Origin: Papaver somniferum
Taxonomy: Eukaryota > Streptophyta > Magnoliopsida > Ranunculales > Papaveraceae
Assembly (NCBI RefSeq): GCF_003573695.1
Contig: NC_039363.1
Span: 125,161,302-125,225,301, forward strand
Direction: 5' to 3'
DNA: 64,000 nt
Each line of letters starts with the position of its first letter. Within the stretch, counting starts at the first letter, position 1. The position numbers and the translations under genes are program-made. Shown here piece after piece: positions 58,027 to 64,000 of this stretch. The notes under the pieces were generated by a model. That model did no database searches. It was given only the letters and a program-made list of their open reading frames with translations, and was not told the origin of the DNA.

Positions 58027-58281
58027 TGGTGGGCTGTCGTAGGCACAACAAATTAATAAACATATTTTCCACTAATTAACTAGTAATATAGCGGTAGTAA
58101 GAGATCCTTCCCACAGAGAACTGTGTAATTGATAGGTTATTTGTATTAGAAAAATAAAGTAAATAACAAGGGGGTGGGGTGGGGGTGGGGGGGGGGGGGG
58201 GGTGGGGGGGGGGGGGGGGGGGGGGGGGAAGGGGGTTTGGAAAGATAAATAAAAAGACAATAAGAAAGAAAAAGATGATTA
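58027..58281 (-). repeat. LARD-C 5' LTR fragment
   Basis: TGGTGGGCTGTCGTAGGC to AAGATGATTA, homologous to 40840-41040, then interrupted by the Harbinger element. Repeated in the other three array units from 59597, 61145 and 62697. Confidence 0.82.
58170..58235. repeat. Expanded G-tract, unit 1 (66 bp)
   Basis: G-runs broken by single T or A within the LARD-C LTR. The homologous place in the 3' LTR (about 40982) has only CGGGGGTTTGG. Confidence 0.92.
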
Positions 58282-58545
58282 AGAGCAATTCCTATGGCAA
58301 TGTTCAAATGAAGTTGTTTGTTGAGCCACATAGATGGTCAAACAGGATTCTCCACTATGGAAAAGAAATGAGCGATTGATAGTTAGACGCGCGATCGAAT
58401 GTATTACACTGGCGCCCGAACTACAAGCTCTGGCGTCGTTGGCAAAGACGCCATCCATAGCAGTAGCGACGCCAGCGTTTGAGACACGATCGCCAACGAT
58501 AACTTGTTAATGGTCACCGGAATGACTAGTTTTCGTTTCCACCTC

Positions 58546-58553
58546 TATAAATA
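58546..58553 (+). promoter_or_regulatory. Harb-2 transposase TATA box
   Basis: TATAAATA in CACCTCTATAAATACGCC, 86 bp before the ATG at 58639. Also at 61647-61654 and 63190-63197; unit 2 reads CTCTAAATACG and has lost it. Confidence 0.7.
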
Positions 58554-58638
58554 CGCCTCGAATATGATCTCACAAATACACAACAATCTTTCATCCGATC
58601 AATCTTTTCTTAATTTCAGTTACTTTCAATTTTCAACC

Positions 58639-59130
58639 ATGAATTCTGATTTTGATTCTGCTGAGGAGGATATGGAGATGGATGACATGTGCACGAAGAA
58701 GATGAAGAAATATGTATGGAGTTTTTGCATCAAATGGATGAAGATGCAGATCAAGATAGAAGAAGACGAAATTTTATGTTGCAATTACCAAAGCCTTTAG
58801 AGCCATATGAAGTTGCGACTAGAAGATGGACGTGGCGGAATCGACATTTTACCACGAAAAGCTGATGCATGATTACTTTAATCATGACTGTGTGTATTCC
58901 GATGAGAATTTTCAGGGTCGATTCCGCATAGGCCACAACTTGATGCAAAGGATTATTGCCGAGCTTTGTCAGGTATAACCTCTATTTAATTATCAGTATG
59001 ATGCACGACATATACGAGGCTTTAGTTCCGAACAAAAGGTCCCTGCGGCCCTCCGTATACTATGTTACGGGGTACCAGCAGATTCCACGGAAGATACATC
59101 CGTATTGGGAAAACAACCGCCTTTAGGTAT
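58639..59130 (+). pseudogene. Harb-2 transposase N-terminal fragment, array unit 1
   Basis: The ATG at 58639 opens MNSDFDSAEEDMEMDD. The expected transposase frame (ICMEFLHQMDEDADQDRRRR, then NFMLQLPKPLEPYEVATRRW) is reached only by a frame change near 58690. Unit 1 also lacks one base near 58850, which splits RNRHFYHEKLMHDYF. A TAA follows LCQV near 58976, and another frame change precedes GRYIRIGKTTAFRYL near 59090. The fragment ends at the array junction, so it lacks all catalytic residues. Lesions shared by all units were present before amplification. Confidence 0.8.
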
Positions 59131-59739
59131 CTCGTGGTTGTTCACTTACATACCCGTCATAAGGTTCTTGATATGTATGAGAATAACCAAAAGATTCCGT
59201 AGGATATTGATCGTAACCAAAAGATTGGTTTTGATTTTACCCGTGGTATGGTTGATAGTTATTATAAGACTGAGATTGAAAACAATATTGATTACCACAA
59301 TTATATGAATGATCTTGTGCTCCGTACATATTATTTCCGTAAGGAAACATTACGACTCACAAGAAACAGAAAATCAAAACAAAAATCTAAAAACAAAAAT
59401 AAAAACAAGCTAAAAAAATAACAAATCAATTAGCAACTGCTCCCCAGCAGCGGCGCCAAAATTTATGAATGATCTTGTGCTCCGTACATGTTATTTCCCG
59501 TAAGGAAACATGACGAGAAACAGAAAATCAAAACAAAAATCTAAAAACAAGTTAAACAAATAACAACAACTGCTCCCCGGAAGCGGCGCCAAAATTTGGT
59601 GGGATGTCGTAGGCACAACAAATTAATAAACATATTTTCCACTAATTAATAGTAATATAGGTAGTAGTAAGAGATCCTTCCCACAGAGAACTGTGTAATT
59701 GATAGGTTATTTGTATTAGAAAAATAAAGTAAATAACAA

Positions 59740-59786
59740 GGGGGTGGGTGGGGGGGGGGGGGGGGGTGGGGGGGGGGGGGAGGGGG
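59740..59786. repeat. Expanded G-tract, unit 2 (47 bp)
   Basis: Shorter allele of the 58170-58235 tract. Confidence 0.9.
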
Positions 59787-60186
59787 TTTGGAAAGATAAA
59801 TAAAAAGACAATAAGAAAGAAAAAGATGATTAAGAGCAATTCCTATGGCAATGTTCAAATGAAGTTGTTTGTTGAGCCACATAGATGGTCAAACAGGATT
59901 CTCCACTATGGAAAAGAAATGAGTGATTGATAGTTAGACGCGCGATCGAATGTATTACACTGGGCCCGAACTACAAGCTCTGGCGTCGTTGGCAAAGACG
60001 CCATCGATAGCAGTAGCGACGCCAGCGTTTGAGACACGATCGCCAACGATAACTTGTTAATGGTCACCGGAATGACTAGTTTTCGTTTCCACCTCTAAAT
60101 ACGTCTCGAATATGATCTCACAAATACACAACAATCTTTCATCCGATCAATCTTTTCTTAATTTCATTTACTTTCAATTTTCAACC

Positions 60187-60679
60187 ATGAATTCTGATTT
60201 TGATTCTGCTGAGGAGGATATGGAGATGGATGACATGTGCACGAAGAAGATGAAGAAATATGTATGGAGTTTTTGCATCAAATGGATGAAGATGCAGATC
60301 AAGATAGAAGAAGACGAAATTTTATGTTGCAATTACCAAAGCCTTTAGAGCCATATGAAGTTGCGACTAGAAGATGGACGTGGCGGAATCGACATTTTTA
60401 CCACGAAAAGCTGATGCATGATTACTTTAATCATGACTGTGTGTATTCCGATGAGAATTTTCAGGGTCGATTCCGCATGGGCCGCAACTTGATGCAAAGG
60501 ATTATTGCCGAGCTTTGTCAGGTATAACCTCTATTTAATTATCAGTATGATGCACGACATATACGAGGCTTTAGTTCCGAACAAAAGGTCCCTGCGGCCC
60601 TCCGTATACTATGTTACGGGGTACCAGCAGATTCCACGGAAGATACATCCGTATTGGAAAAACAACCGCCTTTAGGTAT
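60187..60679 (+). pseudogene. Harb-2 transposase fragment, array unit 2
   Basis: Same content as unit 1. The stretch 60237-60527 is open in the transposase frame through RNRHFYHEKLMHDYFNHDCV and RMGRNLMQRIIAELCQ, without the unit 1 base loss. The upstream TATA box is destroyed by loss of two bases near 60096. Ends at the junction to unit 3. Confidence 0.8.
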
Positions 60680-61286
60680 CTCGTGGTTGTTCACTTACAT
60701 ACCCGTCATAAGGTTCTTGATATGTATGAGAATAACCAAAAGATTCCGTAGGATATTGATCGTAACCAAAAGATTGGTTTTGATTTTACCCGTGGTATGG
60801 TTGATAGTTATTATAAGACTGAGATTGAAAACAATATTGATTACCACAATTATATGAATGATCTTGTGCTCCGTACATATTATTTCCGTAAGGAAACATT
60901 ACGACTCACAAGAAACAGAAAATCAAAACAAAAATCTAAAAACAAAAATAAAAACAAGCTAAAAAAATAACAAATCAATTAGCAACTGCTCCCCAGCAGC
61001 GGCGCCAAAATTTATGAATGATCTTGTGCTCCGTACATGTTATTTCCGTAAGGAAACATGACGAGAAACAGAAAATCAAAACAAAAATCTAAAAACAAGT
61101 TAAACAAATAACAACAACTGCTCCCCGGAAGCGGCGCCAAAATTTGGTGGGCTGTCGTAGGCACAACAAATTAATAAACATATTTTCCACTAATTAACTA
61201 GTAATATAGCGGTAGTAGAGATCCTTCCCACAGAGAACTGTGTAATTGATAGGTTATTTGTATTAGAAAAATAAAGTAAATAACAA

Positions 61287-61336
61287 GGGGGTGGGGTGGG
61301 GTGGGGGGGTGGGGGGGGGGGGGGGGGGGGGGGGGG
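61287..61336. repeat. Expanded G-tract, unit 3 (50 bp)
   Basis: G-runs with four single-T interruptions; allele of the 58170-58235 tract. Confidence 0.9.
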
Positions 61337-61739
61337 TTTGGAAAGATAAATAAAAAGACAATAAGAAAGAAAAAGATGATTAAGAGCAATTCCTATGGCA
61401 ATGTTCAAATGAAGTTGTTTGTTGAGCCACATAGATGGTCAAACAGGATTCTCCACTATGGAAAAGAAATGAGTGATTGATAGTTAGACGCGCGATCGAA
61501 TGTATTACACTGGCGCCCGAACTACAAGCTCTGGCGTCGTTGGCAAAGACGCCATCGATAGCAGTAGCGACGCCAGCGTTTGAGACACGATCGCCAACGA
61601 TAACTTGTTAATGGTCACCGGAACGACTAGTTTTCGTTTCCACCTCTATAAATACGCCTCGAATATGATCTCACAAATACACAACAATCTTTCATCCGAT
61701 CAATCTTTTCTTAATTTCAGTTACTTTCAATTTTCAACC

Positions 61740-62236
61740 ATGAATTCTGATTTTGATTCTGCTGAGGAGGATATGGAGATGGATGACATGTGCACGAAGA
61801 AGATGAAGAAATATGTATGGAGTTTTTGCATCAAATGGTATGAAGATGCAGATCAAGATTAGAAGAAGACGAAATTTTATGTTGCAATTACCAAAGCCTT
61901 TAGAGCCATATGAAGTTGCGACTAGAAGATGGACGTGGCGGAATCGACATTTTTACCACGAAAGCTGATGCATGATTACTTTAATCATGACTGTGTGTAT
62001 TCCGATGAGAATTTTCAGGGTCGATTCCGCATGGGCCGCAACTTGATGCAAAGGATTATTGCCGAGCTTTGTCAGGTATAACCTCTATTTAATTATCAGT
62101 ATGATGCACGACATATACGAGGCTTAGTTCCGAACAAAAGGTCCCTGCGGCCCTCCGTATACTATGTTACGGGGGTAGGTACAGCAGATTCCACGGAAGA
62201 TACATCCGTATTGGGAAAACAACCTCCTTTAGGTAT
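61740..62236 (+). pseudogene. Harb-2 transposase fragment, array unit 3
   Basis: As the other units, but with extra one-base changes: an inserted T in AAATGGTATGAAG (about 61838), a lost A in CACGAAAGCTG (about 61960), a lost T in GAGGCTTAGTT, and inserted bases in GGGGGTAGGTACAGC (about 62172). It is the most indel-rich copy, which could be decay or low consensus quality. Confidence 0.75.
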
Positions 62237-62842
62237 CTCGTGGTTGTTCACTTACATACCCGTCATAAGGTTCTTGATATGTATGAGAATAACCAAAAGA
62301 TTCGTAGGATATTGATCGTAACCAAAAGATTGGTTTGATTTTACCCGTGGTATGGTTGATAGTTATTATAAGACTGAGATTGAAAAACAATATTGATTAC
62401 CACAATTATATGAATGATCTTGTGCTCCGTACATATTATTTCCGTAAGGAAAACATTACGACTCACAAGAACAGAAAATCAAAACAAAAATCTAAAAACA
62501 AAAATAAAAACAAGCTAAAAAATACACAAATCAATTAGCAACTGCTCCCCAGCAGCGGCGCCAAAATTATGAATGATCTTGTGTCCGTACATGTTTTTCC
62601 GTAAGGAAACATGACGAGAAACAGAAAATCAAAACAAAAATCTAAAAACAAGTTAACAAATAACAACAACTGCTCCCCGGAAGCGGCGCCAAAATTTGGT
62701 GGGCTGTCGTAGGCACAACAAATTAATAAACATATTTTCCACTAATTAACTAGTAATATAGCGGTAGTATAGTAAGATCCTTCCCACAGAGAACTGTGTA
62801 ATTGATAGGTTATTTGTATTAGAAAAATAAAGTAAATAACAA

Positions 62843-62879
62843 GGGGGTGGGGTGGGGGTGGGGGGGTGGGGGAAGGGGG
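62843..62879. repeat. Expanded G-tract, unit 4 (37 bp)
   Basis: Shortest allele of the tract in the array. Confidence 0.9.
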
Positions 62880-63282
62880 TTTGGAAAGATAAATAAAAAG
62901 ACAATAAGAAAGAAAAAGATGATTAAGAGCAATTCCTATGGCAATGTTCAAATGAAGTTGTTTGTTGAGCCACATAGATGGTCAAACAGGATTCTCCACT
63001 ATGGAAAAGAAATGAGCGATTGATAGTTAGACGCGCGATCGAATGTATTACACTGGCGCCCGAACTACAAGCTCTGGCGTCGTTGGCAAAGACGCCATCG
63101 ATAGCAGTAGCGACGCCAGCGTTTGAGACACGATCGCCAACGATAACTTGTTAATGGCCACCGGAACGACTAGTTTTCGTTTCCACCTCTATAAATACGT
63201 CTCGAATATGATCTCACAAATACACAACAATCTTTCATCCGATCAATCTTTTCTTAATTTCAGTTACTTTCAATTTTCAACC

Positions 63283-64000
63283 ATGAATTCTGATTTTGAT
63301 TCTGCTGAGGAGGATATGGAGATGGATGACATGTGCACGAAGAAGATGAAGAAATATGTATGGAGTTTTTGCATCAAATGGATGAAGATGCAGATCAAGA
63401 TAGAAGAAGACGAAATTTTATGTTGCAATTACCAAAGCCTTTAGAGCCATATGAAGTTGCGACTAGAAGATGGACGTGGCGGAATCGACATTTTTACCAC
63501 GAAAAGCTGATGCATGATTATTTTAATCATGACTGTGTGTATTCCGATGAGAATTTTCAGGGTCGATTCCGCATGGGCCGCAACTTGATGCAAAGGATTA
63601 TTGCCGAGCTTTGTCAGGTATAACCTTTATTTAATTATCAGTATGATGCACGACATATACGAGGCTTTAGTTCCGAACAAAAGGTCCCTGCGGCCCTCCG
63701 TATACTATGTTACGGGGTACCAGCAGATTCCACGGAAGATACATCCGTATTGGGAAAACAACCGCCTTTAGGTATCTCAAACTGTTTTGCGAAAAAATAG
63801 TCGATCATTTTGGTCCAAATTTTTTAAGAAAGCCTACCCAGGAAGATGTTCAAAGAATAACTGCAGAAAACACCGAGAGGGGTTTTACAGGAATGCTAGG
63901 AAGTCTTGACTGCATGCACTGGACGTAGCATGCGTGTCCGCTAGAATGGGCGGGCCAATATAAGGGTCATTATCCAAAACCAACTGTAATTTTGGAAGCT
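63283..64000 (+). pseudogene. Harb-2 transposase, unit 4, continuing past the array
   Basis: The N-terminal block is as in unit 2 (63333-63623 open). Beyond the array end at 63775 it continues with RYLKLFCEKIVDHFGPNFL, RKPTQEDVQRITAENTERG and FTGMLGSLDCMHW, the conserved plant HARBI1-like region; the Asp in SLDCMHW is the first of the DDE triad. An in-frame TAG follows at the next codons. Beyond that, EWAGQYKGHYPKPTVILEA is readable in the family pattern. It shares the early frameshift and LCQV-stop lesions, so it is not functional. The window ends before the second Asp and the Glu. Confidence 0.85.

Larger units (their letters stand above)
40840..58281 (-). mobile_element. LARD-C: non-autonomous LTR element, host of the nested stack
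   Basis: The 3' LTR is 40840-41559 plus 50258-50988 (split by LARD-A). The interior is 50989-51842 and about 55400-58026 (split by a non-LTR element). The 5' LTR starts at 58027 and is itself interrupted at 58281 by a Harbinger element, so its other end lies outside the window. On the minus strand the LTR reads TGATAAGTGC..CCCACCA. It is followed by TGGCGCCGCTTCCGGGGAG, close to the complement of the plant tRNA-Asp 3' end, and preceded at the other end by the polypurine AAGTGTGGGGGAATT. It encodes one coiled-coil/acidic protein and no polymerase. Long LTRs, a large interior and no pol fit the LARD class. Confidence 0.8.
57562..63775. repeat. Four-fold tandem array of a 1.54-1.57 kb chimeric unit
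   Basis: Units: 57562-59130 (1569 bp), 59131-60679 (1549), 60680-62236 (1557) and 62237-63775 (1539). Each joins LARD-C ORF start, leader, primer sites and partial LTR to the promoter and first coding block of a Harbinger transposase. Junctions read GGTAT|CTC|GTGG. The left breakpoint context is CCATC|CTC|GTGG (57562) and the right one is GGTAT|CTC|AAACTG (63776), so a 3-bp CTC microhomology marks the duplication. Units are nearly identical apart from indels and G-run length. Only the last unit continues into the rest of the transposase. Confidence 0.93.
58282..64000 (+). mobile_element. Second PIF/Harbinger element (Harb-2), 5' part
   Basis: Starts after TTA (58279-58281) with AGAGCAATTCCTATGGCAAT. 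The LARD-C 3' LTR at about 41025-41040 shows the unoccupied site GATGATTTAGGAATCC, which supports a TTA target. It encodes a HARBI1-like transposase of a group different from Harb-1. The 5' part is present four times because of the tandem array; the DDE domain and right TIR lie beyond the window. Confidence 0.8.

Noticed and set aside
58072..58379. Pro-rich and Gly-rich open frames over the G-tracts (also near 59642, 61190, 62742)
   Set aside because: They are translations of the expanded G-run in LARD-C LTR sequence; no start context, no conserved domain, and length changes with the tract.
58973..58996. GT..AG 24-bp intron after LCQ in the Harb-2 transposase
   Set aside because: Far shorter than any plausible plant intron; the frame runs through it (apart from TAA), so I treat it as coding sequence with a stop.

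Overview
This 64 kb window looks like plant nuclear DNA, most probably from a eudicot with a large, repeat-rich genome. It is AT-rich, with plant-type introns (GT..AG, 78-100 bp) and plant transposon families: L1-type LINEs with DUF4283 ORF1, zf-RVT and RNase H domains; PIF/Harbinger elements; a Copia element with an initiator-Met tRNA primer site; Ty3/gypsy-like and non-autonomous LTR elements; and a plant mobile domain (PMD) gene. The species cannot be named from sequence alone. I see no convincing host gene, tRNA, rRNA or CRISPR array. Almost every recognisable coding block belongs to a mobile element, and most are broken.

Layout, left half. 1-3111: minus-strand L1 LINE, cut by the window edge. 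3877-5294: non-autonomous terminal-inverted-repeat element packed with GACGACYCT motifs. 5352-9734: nearly intact PIF/Harbinger element with perfect 20-bp TIRs, TTA target duplications, a DDE transposase gene with one nonsense codon, and an intact SANT/Myb-like gene. 9738-12785: no gene. 12791-24092: plus-strand LTR retrotransposon (target duplication AATGG) with no gag-pol but an antisense PMD gene that seems to have its own TATA promoter; its 3' LTR is split by a related solo LTR (20781-23518). 24098-27418: old relic. 27419-31367: second L1 LINE, minus strand. 31368-39307: gag-only Copia element, minus strand.

Layout, right half: a nested stack. The base is LARD-C, a minus-strand LTR element starting at about 40840 and continuing to beyond 58281. 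Its 3' LTR was split by LARD-A (41560-50257, target duplication GCTAC). One LTR of LARD-A was in turn split by a solo LTR (48105-49694). The LARD-C interior took in a third kind of non-LTR retrotransposon (about 51843-55400), which has a zinc finger and an apparent restriction-like endonuclease domain. Its 5' LTR took in a second Harbinger element (from 58282). A 1.55 kb segment spanning LARD-C leader, LTR and the Harbinger promoter plus first coding block was then amplified into four tandem copies (57562-63775).

The two LARD elements have different LTRs but encode related proteins without polymerase and share a conserved 3' non-coding segment, so they look like relatives that depend on an autonomous partner outside this window. 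The strongest leads are the four-fold chimeric array, the antisense PMD gene inside a retrotransposon, the LARD family with its conserved non-coding block and leader hairpin, and the near-intact Harbinger element.
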